From Lewinella cohaerens DSM 23179 (lineage in GTDB: Bacteria; Bacteroidota; Bacteroidia; Chitinophagales; Saprospiraceae): a DNA stretch of 38,900 nt. The stretch covers positions 3,200 to 42,099 of the forward strand of contig NZ_KB903549.1 of the NCBI RefSeq assembly GCF_000379805.1, written 5' to 3'. Below the pieces are notes generated by a model that was not told the origin of the DNA, made no database searches, and worked only from the letters and a program-made list of their open reading frames with translations. The position numbers and the translations under genes were made by a program. Below, one piece after another: positions 24,541 through 32,378 of the stretch; positions within the stretch are counted from its first letter, which is position 1, and every line of letters starts with the position of its first letter.

Positions 24541-24783
24541 CTACCCTCCAGCTACAGGTGGGATAATTACGATTTCATCACCAGCAGAAATAGGCTGGTT
24601 TTCATTGGCATATTCAGCATTTACCGCTATTGCCAAGGACGTCAAGTCAACAAAGGCGGGGTAACGCTCTTTGAGCAATTCTAACAGGCGACCAACCGTC
24701 AGGTTTTCCGGGCCAGATATTTTCAACTCCGGGCCTCCAAGAATGTCTCTCGCTATGCCAAATGCCAGTACTTTTATCTCCAT
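24541..24783 (-). CDS. moaD: Molybdopterin synthase sulfur-carrier subunit
   Basis: 80 residues, the normal size for MoaD. It has a ubiquitin-like beta-grasp fold with MEIKVLAFGIARDILGG, then VGRLLELLKERYP, then AGDEIVIIPPVAGG. The C-terminal Gly-Gly, which is activated and carries the thiocarboxylate sulfur, is intact. It is the first gene of the four-gene operon that continues with moaE. Confidence 0.93.
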   Translation of the reverse strand: MEIKVLAFGIARDILGGPELKISGPENLTVGRLLELLKERYPAFVDLTSLAIAVNAEYANENQPISAGDEIVIIPPVAGG

Positions 24784-25059
24784 CTACACTTTAAATTAAT
24801 TACTAATCCGAGCCAAAAAACAGGGGATTATCAGCAAATTATCATTTTCTTAACAAAACTTTAACACTTAACCGTACCTGCACTCGCCTTTGCCTCAAGA
24901 TCGCTATTTTATTCTGTAGCCCCTTTTCCAATCGGAGGTTTATATGGACAGAATCTCTGTAAAGGATAGAAACAAAGGAGAAAATTTCACTTTTCATGCA
25001 CTCCAACCCCCTGAAATATAAGAAACTAGCGCCTTTCGGCGTATAGCGAACCTAAAAAC
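24784..25059. other. Divergent intergenic region, moaD side
   Basis: About 276 bases that, with the leader described separately, part moaD from the lytic transglycosylase gene. An ATAGC/GCTAT inverted pair (about 25044-25066) and a GCGCC-TTTC-GGCGT hairpin (about 25030) lie just before and over the -33 element of the transglycosylase promoter and might be an operator. The moaD promoter could not be placed with confidence. Confidence 0.4.
24944..25021 (+). CDS. Possible 25-residue small ORF (doubtful)
   Basis: ATG at 24944 follows GGAGG by five bases, an unusually good Shine-Dalgarno for this phylum, and opens 25 codons (MDRISVKDRNKG, ending HALQPPEI). It is highly polar, has no known motif and lies upstream of the predicted transcription start at about 25097. 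It may be chance; it is listed because of the ribosome-binding site. Confidence 0.15.
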   Translation: MDRISVKDRNKGENFTFHALQPPEI

Positions 25060-25090
25060 TTGCTATGCGTTAAAAAAGGGGATAATTTTG
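25060..25090 (+). promoter_or_regulatory. Promoter of lytic transglycosylase 1
   Basis: TTG (25060-25062) and TAATTTTG (25083-25090) are 20 bases apart, an exact fit to TTG-N20-TAnnTTTG. The predicted start near 25097 leaves an untranslated leader of about 185 bases. Confidence 0.75.
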
Positions 25091-25096
25091 CACCCA

Positions 25097-25284
25097 AGTT
25101 GTTACACAGTGTAATAACATCACTTGCGTAAGTTACGATGACAAGTAACGTTTTATCTTATTAAAGGATAAACCAAGTGAAAACCGGCTTACCCCAGTTA
25201 GAAATATTTATCCCCAATCACTGTATCCCCAGTGATTAATATTTCAAAACTACGGCCGGACTTTGTTTGACGAAACTGAAAAGA
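25097..25284 (+). promoter_or_regulatory. Long structured 5' leader of lytic transglycosylase 1
   Basis: Three elements stand out. TTACAC-A-GTGTAA (25102-25114) is a perfect palindrome right after the predicted start of transcription. GTTAC...GTAAC (about 25133-25151) forms a small stem. At 25201-25245, GAAATATT pairs with AATATTTC and, after a TATCCCC bulge, AATCACT pairs with AGTGATT around a second TATCCCC in the loop. The hairpin ends 39 bases before the ATG. It matches no riboswitch I can name. Confidence 0.5.
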
Positions 25285-26403
25285 ATGAAATTCCCGTGGA
25301 CAATACTTGTCACGGCCCTCTTATTTGCGGCCGTGGTAACAGGTAACACTACGTCTTATCCCAAAGCTACTGAAAAGTCTCCTTACGCTTTCACTCGCCT
25401 TTCGGATGAGCTTATGAATGAGCGGATCGACCAAATGGATCTTCCTTTTGCCGCTCAAAACACCCCACAGATCAAATCTGTTATTCGCCGTTTCACGGTG
25501 GAGGGCCAGCGTGATTCAGAATATATCTTGGGTCGTGCGAAAATCTACTTCCCCATTTTTGAGCACTATTTGCGGCTTTACAAGCTTCCAGAAACGCTTA
25601 AGTATTTACCCATTATTGAATCTTCCTTACGGCCTAGTGTCACCTCACCAGTAGGCGCAGCAGGTTTGTGGCAGTTTGTAGCCAGTACTGGTCGCATTTA
25701 TGGCCTAACCGTAAATGGGCAGGTTGATGAACGACTAGACCCACACAAAGCTACCGAGGCTGCCGTTAGGATGCTCGCTGCTTTGTATGAGCAATTTGAT
25801 GACTGGGGACTTGTGTTAGCAGCTTACAACTGTGGCCCTGGCCGAGTAAGAAAGGCAATGCGGGCAGCAAACAGCTCTGATTACTGGGCGGTACGTAAGT
25901 ACCTTCCTTCTGAATCGCAGCACTATGTTCCTCGTTTTATTGCTGCTGCCTACCTCATGAATTACCATGCAGCTCACGGCATTACACCACGTATGCCTGA
26001 CTATGACATGCTCGACACGCGTACTTTCAAAGTAACTCGTGCACTGCATTTAGGAACCCTGGCCCGACAGCTAGAGCTTAGCTACCGCACTTTAACTGCA
26101 CTCAACCCTTCTTATTTACAGGGTTTGGTTGCTGCCAGTGCAAAAGGTCAATATATTACCGTTCCTACCCGAGTAGCTGCCAGCTTTAAAGAAAGATACA
26201 TTGATACCAATGCCGTAGCAATACCGGCTAATCACCAAAAGAGTGAATACACTACCGTATCAGGTGATCAATTGGAAACTTTGGCAATCTTATTCCAGTG
26301 TACTCCACAAGATTTAATCAACTGGAATGGCTTAATCAATAACAAAATTACCGTTAACCAGCCACTTACTGTTTATCTACCAAGACGCGTAGCTAAACCT
26401 TAA
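25285..26403 (+). CDS. Lytic transglycosylase, MltD-like, with LysM domain
   Basis: 372 residues from ATG 25285; a TTG six codons earlier is less likely. A signal peptide (WTILVTALLFAAVVTGNT) sends it to the periplasm. The SLT domain is at about 90-215: the catalytic Glu112 in YLPIIESSLRP, then VGAAGLWQFVASTGRIYGL, VDERLDPHKATEAA and LVLAAYNCGPGRVRKA, the full motif set of family 1D enzymes. They cleave peptidoglycan between MurNAc and GlcNAc with a 1,6-anhydro product. One clear LysM (about 322-366, YTTVSGDQLETLAILFQCTP) and a weaker copy before it (about 247-294) bind glycan. A paralog follows downstream. The structured leader suggests that expression is controlled after transcription begins. 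Confidence 0.92.
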   Translation: MKFPWTILVTALLFAAVVTGNTTSYPKATEKSPYAFTRLSDELMNERIDQMDLPFAAQNTPQIKSVIRRFTVEGQRDSEYILGRAKIYFPIFEHYLRLYKLPETLKYLPIIESSLRPSVTSPVGAAGLWQFVASTGRIYGLTVNGQVDERLDPHKATEAAVRMLAALYEQFDDWGLVLAAYNCGPGRVRKAMRAANSSDYWAVRKYLPSESQHYVPRFIAAAYLMNYHAAHGITPRMPDYDMLDTRTFKVTRALHLGTLARQLELSYRTLTALNPSYLQGLVAASAKGQYITVPTRVAASFKERYIDTNAVAIPANHQKSEYTTVSGDQLETLAILFQCTPQDLINWNGLINNKITVNQPLTVYLPRRVAKP

Positions 26404-26423
26404 TATTTGGTCAACAGATCCCG

Positions 26424-26464
26424 AACGCCCTTTTCTCGTTATCGCGAGAAAAGGGCGTTTTTTA
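26424..26464 (+). terminator. Rho-independent terminator of transglycosylase 1
   Basis: AACGCCCTTTTCTCG (26424-26438) pairs perfectly with CGAGAAAAGGGCGTT (26445-26459) around TTATCG, followed by a T run. Fifteen base pairs and 21 bases past the stop codon. Confidence 0.95.
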
Positions 26465-26723
26465 TTGTCAGATGTAACCTTCCTCTTCCTTTTCCGTAAA
26501 CAGTTAATAATAAGAGTTTTGAGAGGCTTCTACACACATGGTAAATTGCTTGATTAAAGCAATTAGCAACTAACTACACAACACACACACTTTTGTATTT
26601 TGCTTTGAGCACCGTCTTTTTCGGTGCTCCCCTATGAGAAAACCATACCGTTGAGCGTTATCCTGCACTGACCAACAAGTCGGAGCGAGGCAACTCTTCA
26701 TCGGTACACAATGCCCTACGTCC
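26465..26723 (+). promoter_or_regulatory. Upstream region of transglycosylase 2 with a perfect hairpin
   Basis: GAGCACCG (26607-26614) pairs with CGGTGCTC (26622-26629) around TCTTTTT. A TTGCTT/AAGCAA pair lies near 26545-26562. A TATTTTG, one base short of the -7 consensus, lies at 26596. No reading frame of protein character is seen. The leader again seems long (about 110 bases). Confidence 0.4.
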
Positions 26724-27740
26724 ATGAGAAACCCACTCAAAAAAGTACTGCTGTGCCTTATTGGCACCTTTACTTTCTCCCCCCTTTTGAGATCGGATTG
26801 TCTTGCTGATTTAACCTATCTAAAAGATTGCTTAGCTCCGAGAGATGCGCCTTACTTAGATAAAGCGTACTACCGCTACACCGTTAGTGGCCAGCAGGAA
26901 ACTATTAAGATGCTAAAAAAGCTTCCTTTGTATGAAGCAACAATGGGAAAAGCACTCGCAGATGCTGGCGTCCCTGATTGGCTGAAGTTTATTCCCTTGG
27001 CGGAGTCTCGTTTAAAACCTCGTGCAGTATCCGCTGCAGGCGCTGCTGGGTTATGGCAAATTATGCCCCTAACAGGCCGCAGCCTTGGTTTGACCATCAA
27101 TAAGCAGGTGGATGAACGCCTAGATACTTATAAAGCAAGCGTAGCCGCAGCTAAATACCTAAAACAGCTTCATCATCAGTTTGATGATTGGCTCTTGGCC
27201 TTAGCAGCATACAATTGTGGGCCAGGCAATGTGAGAAAAGCCCAACGAAGATCAGGTGGTTATTTCTATCATGAAATAAGCCGCTATTTACCTCGGCAAA
27301 CCAGACGCTATATCCCCAGGGTACTCACGATTGCTCAAATTGCTCGAAAGCCACAGTCTTTTGGCTTATCTGTAACCCAAAAGGCCGTTCCTCCAGTAAC
27401 GATTACAGTAACTACCTCTACCAACTTAGAGACAATAGCTCGCTATTATTGCATGCAGATAGGGCCGTTAATCTCTTTAAACCCTTCCTATTTGAAGGGG
27501 CGCATTAGTGCTACACAGTTACCTGCTAAAGTGGTTATTCCTGCGATCGTTTATCATAGTAACGAACGGGTAAGCGTAATAAAAATCTCTCAACATCTTC
27601 AGCACAATGATATTCTCTTGAGCACTGCTTTGCAAAAACAGCCACTCGGGACACCTCTTGCGCTCCAAGGGAAGCCAAGCAATTCAAATCCTTTCGGCAT
27701 TGACTATTTACTTGCCTTTTCTATGTCTCTTCCTGTATAA
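26724..27740 (+). CDS. Lytic transglycosylase, SLT domain (paralog of 25285-26403)
   Basis: 338 residues. Signal peptide at about 1-24 (KKVLLCLIGTFTFSPLLRS). SLT domain at about 75-200: catalytic Glu94 in FIPLAESRLKPRAVSAAGAA, then GLWQIMPLTGRSLGL, VDERLDTYKASVAAA and LLALAAYNCGPGNVRKAQRR, as in the neighbour. The C-terminal half (about 215-338) has traces of LysM-like repeats (TNLETIARYYCMQIGPLISL, LNPSYLKGRI) but they are degenerate. The two enzymes share motif order and were probably made by tandem duplication followed by divergence; each has its own upstream region and the first has its own terminator, so they can be set separately. The substrate is peptidoglycan in the periplasm. Confidence 0.9.
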   Translation: MRNPLKKVLLCLIGTFTFSPLLRSDCLADLTYLKDCLAPRDAPYLDKAYYRYTVSGQQETIKMLKKLPLYEATMGKALADAGVPDWLKFIPLAESRLKPRAVSAAGAAGLWQIMPLTGRSLGLTINKQVDERLDTYKASVAAAKYLKQLHHQFDDWLLALAAYNCGPGNVRKAQRRSGGYFYHEISRYLPRQTRRYIPRVLTIAQIARKPQSFGLSVTQKAVPPVTITVTTSTNLETIARYYCMQIGPLISLNPSYLKGRISATQLPAKVVIPAIVYHSNERVSVIKISQHLQHNDILLSTALQKQPLGTPLALQGKPSNSNPFGIDYLLAFSMSLPV

Positions 27741-27780
27741 GGAACAGTTTGGAAATTTTGCGCGTAAACAGAAAAACATT

Positions 27781-27986
27781 AGTCATCCCGAATTTTGATT
27801 GTCATCAAAATCCGTGCTGACCAACCGCAAAACCTATCGTTAAAGAAGAAACCCCATGATTTCACTAATAGAAATCGTGGGGTTTCCTACAAAAAGTCAG
27901 ATAAATCACTCTTTTCAGGTATTTACGGACTCTTTCTAAGTTAACGTCAGGCTGGATTTTGGCTAAGGCCAAAATTCGGGATGACT
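27781..27986. repeat. Inverted pair of REP-like palindromes around a third hairpin
   Basis: AGTCATCCCGAATTTTG (27781-27797) is repeated inverted and exact at 27970-27986, and the match goes on outward (AAAACATT / ATGTTTT). Each copy is itself palindromic: ATTTTGAT-TGTC-ATCAAAAT at 27792-27811 and ATTTTGGC-TAAG-GCCAAAAT at 27956-27975. The stems differ at AT versus GC on both sides, that is, by paired changes. In the middle GAAACCCCATGATTTC (27848-27863) pairs with 27871-27886 with one G-T wobble. The unit lies between convergent genes and may also stop transcription. Confidence 0.7.
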
Positions 27987-28013
27987 ATGTTTTCAATAAA
28001 CAATTAATTGAGC

Positions 28014-29657
28014 TTATCGAACAAGGCGAATTTGCTTGGAGTGTTGCTGGTTACCCACTCTTAAGTTAACAACATACACACCTGCAGCCCAACCGATATC
28101 TGACAATGGCAGACTGAATCGTTGATTACCACTCATCTGGTAACCTTGAAAAACAGTCTTCATTGGTTGTCCAAGCATATTGTACAAGGTAATGTTTACC
28201 GGGCTGGCCGTGGCGAGATCATAACTCAAGAACAACTGGCCTGCATGGTAATATGCTTCAAGGTTTATGTTACTTAACTCCTGCGGCGACCAAGTACTTA
28301 CGGGGGCACAGCTCAAGCCAAGGCCGCTCAGCCGCTCGTATGTTTCGCCCATTACCTGATCGACGAGGTTGCCATCGATACAAAGCCACTGCTCCAATAC
28401 CGTAGCATAAATTTGACGGAAATCCGTCGTATACTGTAGGTTTCCATTGTTATCAACCTCTTCCAGGTCGGGTAATCCGCCCAAGCTCCCATTGCCATTC
28501 AGACCTTCACCGAACATTAACAATGGAGCTGCGGCTCCGTGATCGGTTCCATCAGAGGCATTTTGTTCAATACGGCGGCCAAATTCTGAGAACGTCATTG
28601 ACAAAGCCCGTTCGCCATGTCCTCCGTTACTGAGGTCTTCATGAAAATGTTGAACAGCTCTTGACAATTGATTCATTAAGCCTGGGTGGTTATTCCCTTG
28701 ATTTGCATGGGTATCAAAACCATCATGCACCACCATATACAGACGTGTTCCCAGACCTCCACGAATCATCCGCGCCACCAATGCTAGTTGCTCTGCCAGG
28801 CTGTTATTATCATACTCTACACTATTACTACCCTCTCCGTAAGCATCCGCAACCACCTCTGCATACCGAAAAGTGTTATTGGCAACAGAACGCAAGTAGC
28901 TAAGTTGTTCCCCATAATGACAATCCGGTACAGCCAATGGATCGTGCAACTGCCCTGTTTGAGCAATCGTATACAATTGTTCAGGATTGGCAACATTCAA
29001 AGACATATCAAAGCCATCCGTGTTATTAAAGACCAGATTACCCGCGCTCCCCATCTGAATCGCAGGAGGTGTCAATGGTGGATTGTTCAAGAAGTCGGGA
29101 TACTCCTGCTCTAATAGACGGCCCAACCATCCAGAGTCAGCTACTTCATTGGCATCCGCGCCGGAAGCCCACAGGTCTGTAGACCGGAAGTGCGACAAAC
29201 TATGGTCTTCGTAGCCTACATTGTTTACGATTTTCATCTGGCCGTCCTGCCACATATTCTCAAGCGCGCCCATTGAATTGGGCATTCCTAATTCTCCTGT
29301 AAGGTTAATCACCTCATTTTCGGGGATTGCAATGTTTGGTCGGCCAGACTGATAGGTACCATAATCAAACAGTGGTATGATGGTATTTAGGCCATCGTTT
29401 CCACCTTTGAGGCGAATCAAAACCAGTATCCTGTCTTCTGTGGTAGCACCAGAAAGTGCCATCGCAAGTGGAGAGCTGGTAATGGCCGTAAGTGGCATTT
29501 TCCCCAAAAGGAAAGAAGCGGTACCTGCCACTCCTAATTGGCGTAAAAATGTTCGGCGACTCCAGTTCTGATGATCCTGCTGGTGTGCCTGACCATGCTC
29601 TAGCGCAATACCGCGCTTTGTCTTTTTATTATTGTTATGCTTATCGTGATTACACAT
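28014..29657 (-). CDS. DUF1501 secreted protein with Tat-like signal and T9SS sorting domain
   Basis: 547 residues. After a polar start the twin-arginine-like signal SRRTFLRQLGVAGTASFLLG is at 33-52. DUF1501 spans about 70-440: ILVLIRLKGGNDGLNTIIPL, NVGYEDHSLSHFRSTDLWAS, VVHDGFDTHANQGNNHPGLM, LSMTFSEFGRRIEQNASDGT and DHGAAAPLLMFGEGL are the family's conserved blocks, related to sulfatase/alkaline-phosphatase folds. The last 75 residues form a type A T9SS domain (ITLYNMLGQPMKTVFQ ... GVYVVNLRVGNQQHSKQIRL). DUF1501 proteins are almost always encoded beside DUF1800 proteins, and so it is here: the DUF1800 gene ends 13 bases upstream. The biochemical role is unknown. A Tat plus T9SS route is uncommon and worth noting. 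Confidence 0.93.
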   Translation of the reverse strand: MCNHDKHNNNKKTKRGIALEHGQAHQQDHQNWSRRTFLRQLGVAGTASFLLGKMPLTAITSSPLAMALSGATTEDRILVLIRLKGGNDGLNTIIPLFDYGTYQSGRPNIAIPENEVINLTGELGMPNSMGALENMWQDGQMKIVNNVGYEDHSLSHFRSTDLWASGADANEVADSGWLGRLLEQEYPDFLNNPPLTPPAIQMGSAGNLVFNNTDGFDMSLNVANPEQLYTIAQTGQLHDPLAVPDCHYGEQLSYLRSVANNTFRYAEVVADAYGEGSNSVEYDNNSLAEQLALVARMIRGGLGTRLYMVVHDGFDTHANQGNNHPGLMNQLSRAVQHFHEDLSNGGHGERALSMTFSEFGRRIEQNASDGTDHGAAAPLLMFGEGLNGNGSLGGLPDLEEVDNNGNLQYTTDFRQIYATVLEQWLCIDGNLVDQVMGETYERLSGLGLSCAPVSTWSPQELSNINLEAYYHAGQLFLSYDLATASPVNITLYNMLGQPMKTVFQGYQMSGNQRFSLPLSDIGWAAGVYVVNLRVGNQQHSKQIRLVR

Positions 29658-29670
29658 GATTGGTCAGGTT

Positions 29671-31128
29671 TTAGGATAATTGAAATTCAGGTAGGCGAGA
29701 AATGTGTTGCATCAGCAACCCGACCTGTACTGGAACGGTTTCCCAAAATAAGTTCCATTCCCCACTGTCGTAATAATTCTGAGGAACCTCCCATTTAAAA
29801 ATATCCGTCGCAGCAGCGTAAGCTTCAGGAGTTGTTAGTCCCCCTGGTACCAGGTAATCAATGATGGCTTGCGTAACCAATGCCGGGTCATTTGCATTAC
29901 TGGTTGTTAACGCTTGCGCCAATGTCACCAACCGTTGTGGTTCACCTTGATAATTGGTAAAGATGAAAAAGTCGGAAGTTTGCCAGCGGCCTGTAATCGT
30001 ATTGGTGTTCACCCAGTCACGATCGCCGGGCCAACCAGCTACATCTATGGGGTTAAACAAGCCTTGATTGAGCTGATACCCTGCATAGAGGATATAATTG
30101 CGAATATCTTCATTGATAATAAAGTCACTTTCGATAACTGTATTAATCATAAATTCCAATGGGCTTTTGATTAGGACACCCATTATTTTTTCATCAAAAA
30201 AATGTTCGCTTTTGAATAGCTGCCGAAAAACGGGTTCCAGCTCCCAGTCATTCGTTCTCAATGTTTCTGCTAGCCCAGCCACAATATCTTCGGCAATTTC
30301 CGGGTGTACAAAGTGGCGGTAAATTTTCCCGCAGATGTATTCTGAAATTTCGGTAGCTCTTTCTGTAAACAGAATATCATGAAGCTCATCGTAACCCCAG
30401 TTACCCGTTTGTCCGAAAATAGTTTTACTATCCGGATCATGTAGCAATTCGGTAAAAGTGATCGGAGCACATGCAGAAGTAAAACCATTCCAGCCAGTGA
30501 GTGCGCGAGCTGTTTCTACAATATCCTGCTGGGTGTAGCCATTGTCTTGCCCAAGTGTAAAAAGCTCGTACAATTCACGCGCATAATTTTCATTCGGCTC
30601 GAAACGGTTATTCTGTACCCCATTGAGGAATACCAGCATGGCTGGTGTTTTGCCCATTTCGTAGACAAATTCCCGAAAATTACCCAGCGCGTGCGTTTGC
30701 AATAACTGGTGGTAAGTATACATCCAGGAAGGGCAGAAATAATCTTCAAACCTGGTCACAAAATGATTGTGCCAAAAGAGAGTAATGCGTTCCTTGGCAC
30801 CATTTGCCAACATGGAACCTATCCAATCATTGGCATACTCGATGACTTGAGCATTGCTTTCGGCACCAAAATCACCGTAGTCATCAATTGTCCAGTTCGA
30901 CCAAGTAGGCGCTGGCAAATTTGGCGTATTGAGGGCTCCATCAATCAATTGATCAACGAGCGCACCAGGAGTGAGTTGTTCCGCAGTAACAATTGTACCT
31001 TGAGTAGCGCCATAACCCAGACGACGAAAAAGGTGTTGAACGCGCGCACGGTTCCAGGGAGCCGCCGCGTTATCGGCATAGGGCACCAAAGTACCCGTTG
31101 CACAATTAGGAGGTGGGACAGTTAACAT
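29671..31128 (-). CDS. DUF1800 family protein
   Basis: 485 residues with the DUF1800 blocks in order: VQHLFRRLGYGATQGTI, ANGAKERITLFWHNHFVTRF, YHQLLQTHALGNFREFVYEM, LVFLNGVQNNRFEPNENYAR, ELYELFTLGQDNGYTQQDIV and ETARALTGWNGF. Function is not known for the family; it travels with DUF1501, which follows here 13 bases downstream. No signal peptide is present at the start used (MLTVPPPNCATG); the protein may stay inside, be carried by its partner, or start elsewhere. A TAACTTTA near 31175 on the minus strand is close to a -7 box. Confidence 0.92.
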   Translation of the reverse strand: MLTVPPPNCATGTLVPYADNAAAPWNRARVQHLFRRLGYGATQGTIVTAEQLTPGALVDQLIDGALNTPNLPAPTWSNWTIDDYGDFGAESNAQVIEYANDWIGSMLANGAKERITLFWHNHFVTRFEDYFCPSWMYTYHQLLQTHALGNFREFVYEMGKTPAMLVFLNGVQNNRFEPNENYARELYELFTLGQDNGYTQQDIVETARALTGWNGFTSACAPITFTELLHDPDSKTIFGQTGNWGYDELHDILFTERATEISEYICGKIYRHFVHPEIAEDIVAGLAETLRTNDWELEPVFRQLFKSEHFFDEKIMGVLIKSPLEFMINTVIESDFIINEDIRNYILYAGYQLNQGLFNPIDVAGWPGDRDWVNTNTITGRWQTSDFFIFTNYQGEPQRLVTLAQALTTSNANDPALVTQAIIDYLVPGGLTTPEAYAAATDIFKWEVPQNYYDSGEWNLFWETVPVQVGLLMQHISRLPEFQLS

Positions 31129-31471
31129 AATAGAATGGAATTAGGGGGTCAACAATTATTAGCCTTAACGTAAAGTTAGGCAAAAAGCTTGTTCCAATGC
31201 AAAACCTACTGACAATGAGGAGTTGAGGTTTTCAAAAAACGAGGCTTAGACCGTAAAAAAGGACGATGGTTTAAAGGGAAGGGCGCTTTTTAATATAGCC
31301 AATTTTGAGCTTGTATTCCTGCTCTGCTTTCACTTTGAGACGCGATTTTCTGTCCAATCAATATTGAAAGGCATCTGTAAGATTCCTTCCAACATTTATC
31401 GGTAAGATCGGTATATAGTTATATTTGAGGATTCTTATTATCTTTCCACTGATCAAATCAAAACCCAACTT
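31129..31471. promoter_or_regulatory. Divergent intergenic region with a -7 box
   Basis: 343 bases between divergent genes. TATATTTG (31420-31427, plus) matches TAnnTTTG and lies 45 bases before the OmpA gene, but no TTG sits at the right distance. No small gene or strong hairpin was found in the rest of the region. Confidence 0.45.
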
Positions 31472-32338
31472 ATGAGGTTTCTGGCATTTTTGCTTTTCAT
31501 AGCCTTCGTGCTCTTCGCGATTTTTGCCCGGTGGTTCTTTATTTGCGACATTTTGAACCTTTGTGAAGAGGCTCCTGTCGAAGTAGAAGTAGCTCCCAGG
31601 TTACAAACGCTACAGCTTACTGAAAACGACTCTGTTTTATTGAGTGGTTACGATCAGTTTGCATTTTCTAAAGGAATAGACCAACCCGAGCTGAACACCA
31701 ACAATGAGCAATTCCTTGACACCCTTGCTCAAATGTTGACTGCTGATACAACAAAATCACTAGAAATAACTGGCCGTTTTACCCCACAAGAAAAGGACAT
31801 CATGGCCGGTTTCTACGAAAACATGGGCCTAGCCCGAGCTGCGGCTATCCGAGATTTGATGGCCTCTAGGGGTATTGACGAGAACCGAATCAGTTTAAAG
31901 CACGCCATTACTTCCGACAGTTTACTACAAGAGCCGCTACTGTTCGCTTTTGCATTAAACGACCTCCCTAGTGAATACGCTACAGCATCGTATCGTTTCA
32001 CGAACATGACTTACTCTGACGCTAACTTCCCTAGTAATAGTGCCATTTTTGACCCTGGTGAGGCGTTCCGCAATTACGCAGACTCTGTTAAAGTGTATAT
32101 GGAAGCCCATCCTGAAAAATCTATCCGTATTGTCGGTCATACCGATAATATAGACTCTGAAAAATACAACCTTAAATTGGGAATGCGTCGCGCAGAAAGC
32201 GCCAAGGAATACCTGGAAAACCTGGGGATCACCTCCGCCATTGAAACAGAATCCAAAGGAGAAACGGAACACGTCGCCTCGAACGATACGCCAGAAGGAC
32301 GGCAGGAAAATCGCCGGGTTAACTTCATCATTGAATAA
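31472..32338 (+). CDS. Membrane-anchored protein with two OmpA-like domains
   Basis: 288 residues. A single N-terminal hydrophobic helix (FLAFLLFIAFVLFAIFARWF, about 3-22) probably anchors it in the inner membrane. The C-terminal OmpA domain (about 185-288) is standard: IRIVGHTDNIDSEKYNLKLG, RRAESAKEYLENLGI and GRQENRRVNFIIE bind the peptidoglycan diaminopimelate through Asp and Arg. Residues about 55-150 look like a second, worn OmpA-like domain: SLEITGRFTPQEKD, then NMGLARAAAIRDLMASRGID, ENRISLKH, with the same strand-helix-strand order but without the full HTDN motif. It is followed 40 bases later by a membrane coiled-coil protein, so the pair may form a cell-wall-linked inner-membrane structure (inference). 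Confidence 0.85.
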   Translation: MRFLAFLLFIAFVLFAIFARWFFICDILNLCEEAPVEVEVAPRLQTLQLTENDSVLLSGYDQFAFSKGIDQPELNTNNEQFLDTLAQMLTADTTKSLEITGRFTPQEKDIMAGFYENMGLARAAAIRDLMASRGIDENRISLKHAITSDSLLQEPLLFAFALNDLPSEYATASYRFTNMTYSDANFPSNSAIFDPGEAFRNYADSVKVYMEAHPEKSIRIVGHTDNIDSEKYNLKLGMRRAESAKEYLENLGITSAIETESKGETEHVASNDTPEGRQENRRVNFIIE

Positions 32339-32350
32339 AAAGGTCCGCAA

Positions 32351-32369
32351 CTAAGTATTGCGCAGAAAA
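32351..32369 (+). repeat. 19-base repeat, also inverted beside gyrB
   Basis: CTAAGTATTGCGCAGAAAA occurs here between the OmpA and coiled-coil genes and, as its exact reverse complement, at 38576-38594 over the gyrB stop codon. A 19-base match by chance is unlikely in this window. The role is unknown. Confidence 0.55.
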
Positions 32370-32378
32370 TAAACTATA

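Noticed and set aside
25097-25284. c-di-AMP (ydaO-type) riboswitch in the transglycosylase leader
   Set aside because: The conserved blocks of that riboswitch were looked for and not found; only simple palindromes and a two-tier hairpin are seen.
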